Shown here: positions 21,682 to 33,662 of the stretch, one piece after another | Layout: each line of letters begins with the position of its first letter | Numbering within the stretch: the stretch's first letter is position 1 | Assembly (NCBI GenBank): GCA_016165875.1 | Contig: JABBOT010000011.1 | Span: 11,843,766 to 11,907,765 of the forward strand | Reading direction: 5' to 3' | DNA from: Acanthopleura granulata | Lineage: Eukaryota > Mollusca > Polyplacophora > Chitonida > Chitonidae | DNA: 64,000 bases | Translations under genes and position numbers: made by a program | Notes under the pieces: generated by a model | The model's input: the letters and a program-made list of their open reading frames with translations, nothing else | Told to the model about the DNA's origin: nothing | The model's database searches: none

Positions 21682-24600
21682 GTATGCATTTTGCCTTATA
21701 TTTTTCTGAATCCCTGTGCCTACCCTTGCAGAGGTCAACTTGTTATGACTCGTATTTCGACATCGACCGACGAACAGTGGCGTGCATTTTTGTAATTTGA
21801 CATTTTGTAGCATCGCTTGTGATTTTGTTTGTTCTTGCATATCTGTATGTTTGCCTGTGAATTCAATTTTAGGCTTTTGTTTTGTGCTTCACTTTATAAC
21901 GACCACAAAAAACTTGATAGGTGCATCTCTCGTTACATATATTTTGTTTATTATCATGTAGGCCCCCAGGAGCGTTCATTGCAAATCTGGCGTCAGTTCC
22001 TGTCCGGCGTGTGTCTTTTTATCAGAATATATACGAGTTTTTTCTAGATAACTATGGATCAAAAGCTCGTCATCTTAAATGGTTTACTAAATAACACTAA
22101 ATCGGGTCAAAAACGAATATATATTAAGCTAAATATCCGATGATGTTACGACACTCGCCCAAGTGCCATAGACAGAGAATGAGGTGAAATGGTTATGGTG
22201 AAACGGTGGTTTTTTCTTGGCGTAACTAGCAACACTTAAAGTAGTGTTAACATGATTTTTCAGTAATGATCGATCAACATTTGCAAGTGTAAGCCGACTC
22301 TGCAGTTCAGGAGTTTTGCAAGTTCACACTGGTTAAGGACCAGTCATACAAGGCTCGCCATTGTTATCCAGAATGAAGGTTTATCACGTATTTAGCTGTC
22401 ATTTCTTAACCAAATTAAAAAATTTTCAACATACTTTTTTTGATCTAACCTCTCGAAGTAACGAGAAGTTTAGCACTGGCTGCCATATCATGCCACACAG
22501 TCATCAAAACAACAACATGGCGGAAAGTAGCCCGTTTTCTATTCGCGCTGCTGAACCCAAAATGGCTGATTTACAAACCACTATTGTTTATTATTGTGCA
22601 AAAAAACATTGGTTTAGAAGCTAACCAGTGGTCATTAGCTAAGAGATACCCTCAGTGCACAAGTTAGACTTCGATGAAGATTGTAAACATGGCGCATACT
22701 TGGAAATGGCGTTTAGTTTTTTATTTTGGTAGCAGTGTAAAGACAGTATTGCGAGAAATGTTTCTAGTACATTCTCATTGTTGCTGGAGCTAAGGCCCCT
22801 GAAAGAACTGTGTAGCACCAAAAGGTAAGTTGAACATCTCATAAATGTGATTGCGTATCACTGATACTGTTGGAATCTACTTTTCTGCTTTTGGCAGAAC
22901 TAATGTCTGTCCCAATAATTAGAAGAATTGGGTATAGTTCAACATGTGCCTGCTAAGTTTGACCATCTCTCTTTGTTTGCCTTTCCACAGCCAAGATTAT
23001 CCTGTTCTACACAATCTACTACTCCTGCCTGACTGGATTCTGGGTTGCTATGATAGCTGTGTTCTACCAGACAATTGATTGGGATTACCCCAGGTTATCA
23101 GGAGAGGACAGCCTTCTGCGGGATAACCCAGGTAAACTTTCGTCTCGTAACCCACTCAGTCCCCATGTTGGAGATACTGTGTATAGCCTGACTGAGCAGG
23201 ACAGTGGTAGTTTCTCTTGTGTGTTATTTGCCAGTATGAAAATATTGATAACAACTGTTTCGCAATTGAAACAAGTGCACAAATCATTCAGTAGATCAAG
23301 CCCTGGGAGAGGTTGTACTGAATTTCTTTGAGACTTGTATCTTACCAGATTTGCAGTAAATGGCTTCAGATTTTGTGGATAATTACATTGCTCATTGCTC
23401 CTCATTCTGACTTCTGTTGTTCTAGAAATTTGCTTGGAGGCTTGCTTGAATTGTCAGTTTCAGCAACAAAATCATTATTTTGTGACAGTTATTTTCCTCT
23501 TATAAACACACTTTGAATTTAGGTCTTGATAATTCTACCAATGGCTTCCTGAGTTTGGATTGTGTCCCAGCCAGGCTGGATTTAAGTTAATATTTTTTCA
23601 TGGACTGTAATTGTGTTTCAGGTCTAGGATTTCGCCCCATTCCTGATGTGAAGACCACACTGATCCGCTTCATCAAGGGCAAGCCCTCAACCTACAAACC
23701 CTACACAGATCACATTGAGGCATTCCTCAAGTGTAAGTACTAGCTGTGGGGATGGCAGCACTCGTCCGTGCATCCTTGACTTAGGCATAACAAAGCTCAT
23801 CACTCCAGGATGTAGTACTGTTTGTGGTTTTTATCAGAGGCAGTAATATGTGAATCAGTGGCGTGTTGCCAGATGTTTATTCAAGAATGTTGTAAGGAAA
23901 TTAGTCTGGGTACACCGATAGAATTATACTTTTTTTGAAGCCCTGAAATTGGCCTACCAAACCAATAAAGTTTTTTCTCAGAAATCGGATGAAAGAAGGT
24001 GTGTTAATTGCATGGACAGTTGCTTTTTCATGTGCAAAACGTTTGAGAACTTCGGATACTTGATTTTGTAGATTGAGGTTGCTGTTCGGAACATAGAACA
24101 TAACCTGTTTCTTCTGATTCTGTTTTAGACATGAAGACGTTTTTTTTAGCCAGCATACATGTAATTCTAAAAGAGCACAGTTTCTCTTTTCTGACATAGT
24201 CTTTCTATTGCAGAAGACATCCATATGTTTAGTTTTGCAAATGAAGTGAGAGTGAGAGGGGTAATTTTTGCTTTTAGCACTGCTAATGGCTGCCTTAAAA
24301 ATTAGAAGAAATAGGGTACTTTGTGTACAGCCCTGTGTTGGTTTTCTGGTGTTTAGTGGAGTGGGTGTTGTGTTGGAACAGCTCTTCATGGTGGTAATGG
24401 GATAGAAGGCTAATGGGTTGTTTGTTGACATAAAGTAATGTTCCCATGGAGTATCAAACTGACAGGATTCCAGTGTGTTGGTGGTGTGGAGATTTACTGT
24501 AAGCTTCACTTAATTCATTATTTGTACATGGGAATTTCCGCCAGCAACTGCTGCAGCCGTGGGCTACGCCCAAATCATGGTGAACATTACAGGATATTCG

Positions 24601-27600
24601 GTATAGTCGTGTGTACTGGCTGTACAGGGATTTATGAATAATTTTAACTCTATGATTTGGTATTCAAGGCTTCTTGGTTATCTGAAAGTGTTCTAGCCAT
24701 AATGACATGACCTATGTGGATCCAGGTCTCACTGGAGCCTGTGTGCCATCACATCATCACTCGTTAGATTCTCTTGCCATGGGCTAATGAAACCTTCAAC
24801 AACTATTGATCAAGAACACACACAAATTATAAAAAGTATTGTTGTAAATGGGTCAACTGGATGATCCACATGCTGACTACAAATGTTTAATTTCTCCATA
24901 AATACGATGGACGTAGTAAAAGTGACATATTCTTAAGTTTCGTGCTAAACCACAATCAGATAAATACATTAAAATGACTTCATCCATATATTGATTCGAT
25001 TCCTGGCATGGTGATGTCTGTAATGTTTTAGGGGGTTCCAGCCTCCACTCTTATTAATACATTTTTATTACTTACTCAGTGTTGATGGGGGATTTGAGCG
25101 TTGTTGTTTTAATTTTTACAGTCTATGAGAATGCCGGTCAGGTAGGAGAGAATGTAATGGACTGCTCTAGTATCAGCGGATATAGGGAGAAAAAAGACTG
25201 GAACAAAGTGTGCAAGTTTGATTTGAGTCGTGACCTGGGACAGAACAACCCCTGCATCAAGCAGGACGACTTCGGCTATGACGATGGCCAGCCATGTGTA
25301 CTCATCAAGCTGAACAAGGTAAGACTACTATCCTTCCCACAGAGTGATAAATGCAGTGAAAACAGCTGGTCTAGTCCATTGATTATTTTAAATTTTACTA
25401 AAATGAACTTAGAGGGATCATACCAAACACTTGGTATTTGTTGCTGCCTCGGTTGGCGCTCAGCAGTCAGAGGTTAAAGCAAGGAAACAGCGCTGGTCGC
25501 CCTGGTGTCAGTATAATGTGACAGGGTGGGGTCTCATGTGACAGGGTGGGGTCTCATGTCTGGTGTCTTCGGCATGATGTCCCAGTGGCGTGATGAACTT
25601 GCCTTGCCACAAGAATATATATATATATATATATACTAAGGACTGCTCATCGTCATATGGCTGAAAAATTTTGAAGTATGAAGTAAAACCCAAGCATACA
25701 TTCATACATACTAAAGTGAGTCCATGCACTGGAGATGTTTAGTGTAACCATTCTTTGCTGTATGCATCTGTTTTGGACCGACTTATGTTAATGTCTCCAG
25801 GGTTTAGTTGGATAAACCTGTGGAGGGAGAAAAAAATGCTTGTGAAATGTCTTATTTTAGATATCAGGGAAACTCATTGCTGGTATAAAGTTGTTGCAAT
25901 TTAAAATACATTCAACTGTTAACTCACACAACACAGTTCAAGCGCACAAGTTAACTTGGCTCTTTGTTACGTCACAGATCTACAACTGGATGCCTCAGAA
26001 GTTTGAGAACGGTTCCATCCCCAGTGAAGTGGGTGGAGGCTACTTTGATAATGCCGTCAATGTGAGATGTACTGGAGAGGTAAGACTTGCCTTCAGAACA
26101 GGTGTTTTCTCTTGTAATACTTAGATGTAAATAAATATCGGTATTCTGATGACAATTTTGCATAGGTGCAAGATGTTTCTTTAAAGGGAAAGATAGCTTA
26201 AAATTGTGGTGACCCCTAGGAAAAAAGACCATTGAAAACTGTCTCTGAAAATAAAATTTTTATGTGTAAGATAACGTGTGTCTTTTTGTGTGAGATATTT
26301 TTTTTGACAGTTAAATACAGTGAAATGTTAGGATTGAGATGTGGGTTTTATGGACCATGTTGATAGTGTGATGCAGTGATGATGTCACAAAATTTGTATG
26401 CCTGTATGGTCAGCTTTGAAGGAAGTTGCAGTGAATCATACGCCTGTAATGTTGCCTTTGTATGAAAGAGCTAATATGATACTAAAGATCTGCTTAAGGA
26501 CCAGAGAGCCAGACCATTATTATGCCCCATAAAATACACAAAACAATCAAGACATTTGATGGCGTTTAGTTTGATGGTATAATCAGATACAGTTTTTGGT
26601 AGTCTTTAATGTATTGTGAGAGCATTATTCTGTGTAGGCTGATGGAATTGTACATCTCTTATAGCCCTCAAATCACACCCTTCTCAACCAATGTACCTCT
26701 GTCCCCAAAATGAAATTTGAAAAAGGGGGGCCTTCCTGGCCGAGGAGGTTCGTGCGCCAGCACGCCATTATGATCCAGGTGCCTCTCATTGCGGTGGCGG
26801 TGAGTCCAGCTCATGCAGGCTTCCTCTCTGGCTATAGTGGGAAGGCCTGTCAGTAACAACCCAGGGCTCGGCCCGGTTCTTCCACTGTGACGCTGGACGT
26901 CATTGAATGAATGAAATATTCTTGAGTATGGCGTAAAACACCAATCAAATAAATAAATATAAATCAAAGGAAGAGTTGTGAAGTGGTAGATGAATGGATG
27001 TGTGATCAACTCTGTTAGGACTTGATTTGGTGCAGAGTTAAAAACAATGCTTGAAAAAGAAACGGCGACTTCATAGCTGTGTTTTGAGACTATTGATCAG
27101 TGCACAACTCTACGCTAAACTTTTGTTTTTGAAGAGATTAGTATGTCCACTTTATCACACCTGATGAAATGTGTGAAAGAGTTAATAGTGAAGTTCCGTT
27201 TGTCAGATGTAGCCGGTGTTTCAAAATCTTTCATCTCGCTGTTACTTCTTGATAGCAATGCTCTGAATGATATACTGATATAATTTGGGGATAGACCTAG
27301 AGCTGGCCAGTAGAGTGTGACATGGGCAGCATCTTATGTTTTCCGACTCTCTAGTTTAACCCTCTTTTCTCTGTTGTATTTCCAGAATCCTTCAGACAAA
27401 GAAAACATTGGGAACGTGGCATATTACCCGCCAGAAGGGTTCCACTTCAAGTATTTCCCCTTCCTCAACCAGCAAGGATATCGCCAACCAATCATGTTTG
27501 CACAGTTTGAAAATGTAACCAATGGTGTTGTCATCATGGTCAACTGCCGTGCTTACTCAAAGAACATAGCCTATGACCGCAATGAGATGGCAGGCAGTGT

Positions 27601-27625
27601 CCACTTTGAGCTTATGGTGGACTAA
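21537..27625 (+). CDS. ATP1B: Na+/K+-transporting ATPase subunit beta, six coding exons
   Basis: Joining 21537-21681, 22991-23131, 23622-23732, 25122-25318, 25978-26079 and 27386-27625 gives 936 nt, 311 residues plus TAA, with every GT-AG junction in phase. This is a usual length for the family. The beta subunit is a type II glycoprotein that pairs with the catalytic alpha subunit, brings the pump to the plasma membrane and tunes K+ affinity. Seen: a cytoplasmic N-terminus of about 50 residues, one membrane segment (about 51-73) with the aromatic pattern LFYTIYYSCLTGFW, and an extracellular part with six cysteines (MDCSS, VCKFD, NNPC, GQPC, VRCTGE, VNCRA), enough for the three conserved disulfides. 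Possible N-glycosylation sites are NGS and NVT. YYPPEGFHFKYFPF matches the conserved C-terminal core. The start ATGGCG follows gagaaa, a good initiation context. The paralogue number cannot be fixed from sequence alone; an H,K-ATPase-like beta is less likely in an invertebrate. Confidence 0.96.
22991..23131 (+). CDS. ATP1B: ATP1B exon 2 (transmembrane helix)
   Basis: The acceptor is ctttccacag|CC and the donor is CCCAG|GTAAAC. It encodes the single membrane-spanning helix and the first extracellular residues (DWDYPRLSGED). Confidence 0.95.
23622..23732 (+). CDS. ATP1B: ATP1B exon 3
   Basis: The acceptor is ttgtgtttcag|GT and the donor is AAGT|GTAAGT. It encodes GLGFRPIPDVKTTLIRF and onward; the GL.FRP pattern is typical of beta subunits just outside the membrane. 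Confidence 0.95.
24893..24972 (+). repeat. SINE-A 3' tail fragment in ATP1B intron 3
   Basis: tccataaatacgatggacgt, aaagtgacatattcttaagt and tcgtgctaaaccacaatcag are a diverged version of the SINE-A tail. Confidence 0.5.
25122..25318 (+). CDS. ATP1B: ATP1B exon 4
   Basis: The acceptor is aatttttacag|TC and the donor is AACAAG|GTAAGA. It carries four of the six extracellular cysteines and the GQPCVLIKLNK motif that is strongly conserved in the family. Confidence 0.95.
25415..25710 (+). repeat. SINE-B copy in ATP1B intron 4, headless
   Basis: From gatcataccaaacacttggt and gttgctgcctcggttggcgc through gtctggtgtcttcggcatga to aaaacccaagcatac. It includes a 20-nt tandem duplication (atgtgacagggtggggtctc, 25516-25555) and an (at)n run at 25616-25635. 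Confidence 0.8.
25978..26079 (+). CDS. ATP1B: ATP1B exon 5
   Basis: The acceptor is acgtcacag|ATC and the donor is GGAGAG|GTAAGA. It begins IYNWMPQKF, equivalent to the conserved I.G..P segment, and holds cysteine VRC and a possible glycosylation site NGS. Confidence 0.93.
26726..26968 (+). repeat. SINE-A copy in ATP1B intron 5
   Basis: Head ggggggccttcctggccgag, body ccagctcatgcaggcttcct, tail atattcttgagtatggcgta and aaacaccaatcaaataaata. Confidence 0.85.
27386..27625 (+). CDS. ATP1B: ATP1B exon 6 (C-terminus and stop)
   Basis: The acceptor is gtatttccag|AATCC and the stop is TAA at 27623-27625. It encodes the YYPPEGFHFKYFPF core and the last cysteine (VNCRA), and ends in HFELMVD. Confidence 0.96.
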   Translation, partial: NPSDKENIGNVAYYPPEGFHFKYFPFLNQQGYRQPIMFAQFENVTNGVVIMVNCRAYSKNIAYDRNEMAGSVHFELMVD

Positions 27626-30470
27626 CGTAACGCCACAGCCTAGCTCTTAACTGATTTTTAGTGTTTTGTATAGAAATCTCACAAGTATATGTAAATATCC
27701 GTCGGGTCTCGCTGTGTACAATTGCATCTTGTCTTCACCACATTCATGCTTTTTCTTCAGTTTGCTGTTTTCAGGCTTGAATCTTGTGACTGACATTTTT
27801 TCTCCAGCATGATATGAAAGTGGTATGGTCCAGTCAGGGATTGGTCCATTATCGTGGGGGGAAAAAAAGGGGGTGTCTGGTAAACTTGTCAGCTTCCAAC
27901 ATCCAGGTTTGTACATAGAGAGGACCCGACCTGTTAAAGCTTAATGGCTGTCTTCACTTTGTCAGATTGTTCGACAATTTGAAGTCTTTGAAAATGCATT
28001 TAATATCAGCTTTGAGAAATCAGCAGTAACTGTCTGTAGACGTAGTATCCATAGGTTAAACTAATCAGAACAGATCATGGTTATCAGTCTGCCAAAGAAA
28101 GTCTTGGATAATCAAGAAAGTGTATTTAAAGACTAGTTGGGAGCTGTACATATATCTGTGTCTGCTTAGGCTCTTACTTACCGGTTGTTGTTGCAGGTGG
28201 TGACACTTTGATGTTCAATACTCTGCATGTCCTCTATTCAGGTCACATGCATTTTATAGAAAACTTGCTTTGTTTTAACAAAGTGCGTGTTAATTTCACC
28301 GAAGTAAAATAAGGTTTTGTAGCTAGACTATTGACCAAAGCAGTTTTAATGTTCTTCTAAAAAACCTTCTGCTGCACGTTTCAGCGGAGTTAAAAAAAGC
28401 TCTCTTCCAGGATGACCTTATTTTAAAAAAAAAAAAAGTATGCAACACAAATATGTAAGTTTTTTTTTTTTTGTTTTTTTGTCTTTTTTCACCCTTTTCC
28501 TGTTTTCATCAGAAATCAGTTTTAAATCCAAGCATTATTGATGGCCACTGTAATACTCAGGATCCTCTGTCATAGTTTTTGTCGTGTGTGCGTGTGTATT
28601 TTAGCAACCCCTTTATCAGCATGTCAGTGATGTCGTACATATCCAGTGATCAACACACCTGATCACTGCGAAACAGACTGGAGTTGTGGAACAGGTCTTG
28701 CTGGGGGATGGATCTTAGTCCTAAACATATCCCTATAGCTGAGGACAGTTTTACTGATTTTAAATTTAATAGTCTTATTATTTCTGAGTTGATCCGGTGG
28801 ATTTTAGTTCTTATTCTGCTGTAATGGTGGCCTGTGTGCCACGACCTTGTTACGTATGCTGTTGCAAGCTGTTAACTGATCCAGTTTAACTTTGCTTTGA
28901 GGCCATTGCAAGCAGGCTCTAGAGGATTCATTTCAAAATAATTGGTGTGAATTTGAAGATGTAAATGATTGTAAAGTAGACCTATGGGCGTCCTCTCGTT
29001 CCCTTATGCGTGGTGGTAGAATCCAATGCCTGAAATGCAACTTTTAAGAATGAAATGTATGCCACGTATTTTGTATTCTTACACATTTCACATTTTAACT
29101 GTATTAATTTTTTTTGTAGATAACCTTGTAACTGTGGAAGTATTGAACCATCATTTGGGGGAGGGGGGTCAAATATTTTACCCTGATGAAAAATATGTGT
29201 AAATTTTGACGAAATAACATTATTTAGCTTCCGTTAATTCAGTTTTTTGTATGTTTTTGTAAGTCTTATTTCTTTCTAGGTATGTTTTATGTCTGTTTGC
29301 ATCATGCAATGAAGTTCAAATCATTCGATGTGATTCCCTTATGTTTGTGTCCAACATTCCTTGTGTATTGCTGTAAGCCGGTTTTTTGCATTTGTTAAAA
29401 AGAAACCCCACGAACCACAGAGCCGACCCTGGGGAAACGTTTATAGATTGAATCAGTTGAAACAAAAAAATGTAGATTATGTAAATCAACGAGCTAAGTC
29501 ACTTGCATTCTGCCAAAATGTCTGGTGTCATCAATTCAGAATGTGCCACTACTCGTGATCGTACATGCATGTATTGCTTGCTGGCAAAAGCGTCAAATCG
29601 AGACGCCTTGTGATATCCCAGTCCGAATGCGGTATAACCTTGTAGATGACGCGACCTGCTGTATTCCGTTTGATTTTGTGTGTGGCTGCATCCAGAAAGC
29701 ATTGCGGTCTCGTTTCCTGTTATTTCCGTTTCATAAAGATCATTATTGAGCTTATAAACACCATTATTTCTCCGAACTCATCAAGGTCCTAGTAAATCTA
29801 CAGAACATAACCAAATCTCGCCTGTGCGTATGCAAACTTAGTCATGTCCATTGTAAGTAGATATAGCTGCCGTCGTGTACCCAAGATCTTCATGTCTATA
29901 TATATATATACACACACATATATATACCCCAGATATTCGCCCGATGCGTGTTTAACTAGGTCCAGTATACCAGCAGTCGGACATAACTGGCCTTTCTGAC
30001 GTGATAATACAAATTTGAAGAAGCTTGATCACAGGCCCACACACCACTTGGTCTGTTCCAAGATGTATCAACGGCGTGGGTTCCATGGAAAAACTGTATG
30101 GCTCTCCATCCAGTCACGACCCGCAATACAGTTTGGACTTTTAACCTTGTGCACTTCAGTTGTGCACTGGTTATGTTTGGTTGTATAAATCACCTATGAT
30201 TTCAGTTATGTAAGCGCTGGTTTCTAAGGCATAGTCATGTAGAGAACCCGTGGAATTGTTTTGGTCAGTCTGGATTCATGACATTTTTCACGTTTTGTCT
30301 GTCTTTTTTTGATGTATTGTTTTTCTATGGTACATTTTCGCGCACCCACGCGTGTGTATTGTGGTCGCTGTGGTTGTGTAGGGATGTAAAGAAAATTAAA
30401 GAAAAAAAAAAATCTGTAGCGTTGTGTAATATCACTGATTCTTTACGATAAATAAAATTTTTAATCGGGA
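27626..30470 (+). other. Probable long 3' UTR of ATP1B
   Basis: About 2.8 kb with no coding-like frame. It contains poly-A and poly-T runs near 28420-28475, an (AT)n/(AC)n patch at 29898-29930, and a canonical AATAAA at 30451-30456 just before a SINE cluster. The UTR end is inferred from that signal; a long 3' UTR is common for this gene. Confidence 0.45.
30451..30456 (+). terminator. Candidate polyadenylation signal AATAAA
   Basis: AATAAA in the context gataaataaaattttta, in the + orientation downstream of the ATP1B stop. It is a single hexamer and its use is unproven. Confidence 0.4.
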
Positions 30471-30499
30471 TTTTGGTGGTTCTGTTTTCCGTGACATCT

Positions 30500-30560
30500 A
30501 GATGTTATTTGATTGTTGTTCAACGCCGTATACCCAAGAATTACTCACACAGACAATTTT
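30500..30560 (-). repeat. SINE-A 3' tail fragment
   Basis: ttatttgattgttgttcaac, gccgtatacccaagaatta; it abuts a full-length copy in the other orientation. Confidence 0.6.
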
Positions 30561-30594
30561 GGGGTGTGTCATGGAGTGACCAACATAAACCACA

Positions 30595-30862
30595 GGGGGA
30601 CCTCAGTGGCTCGGTCAGTTAGCGCGCCACCGCGGCGCGATGACCCAGAAGCCTCTTACCAATGCGGTCGCTGTGAGTTCAAGTCCAGCTCATGCTGACT
30701 TCCTCTCCGGCCGTACGTGAGGAGATCTGCCAGCAATCGGCGGATGGCCGTTGGTTTCCCCCGGCCTCTGCCCAGTTTCCTCCCACCATAATGCTGGCCG
30801 CCGTCGTGTAAGTGAAATATTCTTGAGTAAGGCGTAGAACATCAATTAAATAATTAAGTAAG
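30595..30862 (+). repeat. SINE-A copy, full length
   Basis: The tRNA-like head ggggacctcagtggctcggt, cagttagcgcgccacc, through B-box-like gagttcaagtccagc, the body ctctccggccgtacgtgagg, and the tail attcttgagtaaggcgtaga with an A/T-rich end. The possible target duplication is short (ccacag). Confidence 0.92.
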
Positions 30863-32670
30863 CCACAGATCTTAATAACGATTAGTGACCTTTAAGATTT
30901 GCACACTGTCGAGGACAAGTGGTCGTCAGCAAGAATAAGACAGAGTAAACGGCCCTCACCACCAGCCAGTTATTGGTACTTAAACATAACAAAAAGATAG
31001 AGGATAGAGCGTACTCGTGAAGATTTGATGGAGAATCAGATGGCCCGGAATGAACGCGAATACTACTGGTGTCTAAATGCTTCTCATCCACATCTTAATT
31101 GTGCATGGATGTGTAACAAAACTGGAGACTGGGGTAACATGCTTTACGTCTCCAGTGTATGGGAGGTTCGTGGCTGAAAAAAGTCTGATCCTTGACTTAA
31201 GGATACTAGAACCCCTCTTGAGCAGAATTTTAGATTTTGTATTGTGTTGCTCGAACTATTGAGCAAATATGGCCATATGTATATATATTCTGAAAGCTCA
31301 ACGACTGCTGATTTCAAAAAGACTTTAAAAATTTACCTAGCTTTATATATTAATCAAAATAAAGAGAAAGTTTGGAATAAGTGGAGCTGCTTTTCAAAAT
31401 GCTATTTTGGGCCCATTTTCAAAATTTTCAAATTTCTCTTGCCCACTATTCAAACTAATGAATGGTCCCGCCGACTTTTATTGATCCATCTTAGATTGTT
31501 TAAAGTTGAAACTTCAACAAATTTAAAAAGGTTTTGAAACTTTGATATTTTTTTTGCTTTTATATCTTTAAATATAGAAAAGATATCAAAAATTTGTGGG
31601 AATGTGCAAAACTCTTCTAGAATGTGTTCATAAACCGCTCCCCAGTGGGATGATTGCGGCTGTTTTAGTTAATAGGTCTGCTAGTGTAGTCTGCACAAGC
31701 AGCCATACACAGTTTATAGCAGGAGGCAATACACACTGACCAGGGGCAAATCTATTCACAGCAAGCAAACCATCTGCCCGAATCCCTGGCCTGACACGAA
31801 TTCGGCTCCGTGTATGTGAATAGTTGCACGTTTTACTACTATTCCCATTTTCCACGAAATCGGAACCAAATTCGTTTGGCTCCCCGGGCCAATTACCGTG
31901 CATAGTGTGAACGTTGCTTAACAAAACATCTCTGTCTTGTTCACAACGTGTTATATGTACTTTTTGTTAAATTTAAGGTATTTACAATTCGAATTTGCTT
32001 TTCATCTTTAACTCAGAGGAAAGATAGGAGAATGGAGAATAAGAATGTGAAATAAAATAAATATAAAAAAAATGAACAAATTTCATCTCAGATGGGGCTC
32101 CAGTATGCTTAATGCATCAAATCTCAATGCCCAAATGGCTGACCCGATTCATCTTGTGGGGCTGTGAGATATAGGCCCTATAAACGACGAAAAAACGAAA
32201 ACTTCACTGTGACTCAGTATTTCGGTATTTTATTTTTCGGAGTTACACCATTCGTGTATTGCATAAAACTCATCAGTGACACTACAGAACTGCGGGATGT
32301 GTTATACAAACAACGCTCTTGGGTCGTGTTCAGTTGAACGAAACAGCTAGACAAATAGCGTAGAAACGGACACAAAAGAGGCTAGAGCAAGCATAGAAAA
32401 CGCTTTGCTTATGTAATAAACACGGACACAGTGAATGAAAGTCGATTTGGGGTAATAGAGATGTGCTGTTCTGCTCGCGAATCACACGTCCTTGTGTCAC
32501 TCTAATCTAGACGCGATGCAGACATAAAAAATCCCAACGAGAGAGTTAAATTTTCTATAAGGTTTCTCACAAGTCCTAGATGTTCCGATTTTAGCTATCG
32601 GGTCTTGCAAAGTTACAGGAATCCAACATTTTAAAAACATTTAAGGCCGCCTTTGGAAAACTGGATTACC
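30863..32670. other. Spacer without recognisable features
   Basis: AT-rich. Frames at 31244-31537 (+) and 31628-31924 (-) lack domains or splice structure. Confidence 0.4.
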
Positions 32671-32672
32671 TT

Positions 32673-33050
32673 GACCGCCTCGAAGGCCAAGTGGCTAGGA
32701 TGTCCATCTCGAGATCGGGAGATCGGGGTTCTATACCGAGTCGGGTCATACCGGCAAAAACTTTAAAAATGGTACTCGTTTCTACCTCGCTGGGCACTCA
32801 GCACTGCATGAGAGGCTATATCAAGGAAACAGGGAATGACTGGTCGGCGGTGTCGGTATAATATGACTGGTGGGGTGTATTGTCTGGTGTCTTCGGAATG
32901 ATGTTCAAGCAGTACTTTCACTGCATGGACTCGCCCTACCACAAGAGACACAGTATATACATGTATATATACATATATTCTAAGGACTCTAAAGACTGAA
33001 AATTGTTCCGTATACGACGTAAAACGCCAAGCATATACTATTAAATACAT
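32673..33050 (+). repeat. SINE-B copy, full length
   Basis: The tRNA-like head ccgcctcgaaggccaagtgg, ctaggatgtcc, ggggttctataccgagtcgg; the body aaaatggtactcgtttctac, gggcactcagcactgc and gtctggtgtcttcggaatga; and a tail gtatacgacgtaaaacgcca resembling the SINE-A tail. Confidence 0.85.
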
Positions 33051-33474
33051 ACATACGAAAAAAGAGTTTTTGTTCAGCAATTATACAGAATTAGTAGTAT
33101 TCCACGCGAGGGGACCTAAGTCCTGGCTCAAGTCCATTTCTGTTTCCTAAGTTGTTCTTCAAAGCTAAAATAAACCTCACAGCATACATCTGCAAAGCAA
33201 AGTGAAATGGGGTGAATAATGGCGGTCTAGCCTTGTAATGGAACTTCAGTATATCGTGTTCTTATAACAACAACCACGCATACATATGTTTTAGAACATA
33301 GGCCTATCCCCCGGATAATTAGTATCGTGGTGTTTTCTGAGGAAGAAAACACGGAGATATTGATACAATTGGATCTGTACCATTTCTACTTATAATGACT
33401 CCTACACATGAAGAGGTGAACTGTTGATATCTCCAGTGGATTTAGTCTGAATTCCAGTTTTAACTTCTATTTAT

Positions 33475-33662
33475 TTGACTTACTTATTTATTTATTTGAT
33501 TGATGTTTCGCGCCGTACACAAGAATATTTCACCCATACGGCTGCCGCCAGCATTATAGGGGGGAAGCAACCGAACAGAAACCGGGGTAAACCCACGACC
33601 ATCCGCAGTTTGCTTAAACTCACACGGCCGCATTGGTGGGAGGCCTCTAGGCTGAGGATCTA
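33475..33662 (-). repeat. SINE-A copy with internal deletion
   Basis: (attt)n, gattgatgtttcgcgccgta, the core cccacgaccatccgcagttt joined directly to actcacacggccgcattggt; about 60 nt of body are missing. Confidence 0.88.

Noticed and set aside
22516..22623. ATG-started frame MAESSPFSIRAAEPK in ATP1B intron 1
   Set aside because: Good initiation context but no donor, no homology and a stop soon after; most likely chance in an intron.
30513..30698. Open frames over the SINE copies (30.6, 33.5, 52.4, 10.2 kb and others)
   Set aside because: They are translations of tRNA-derived SINEs, not genes.
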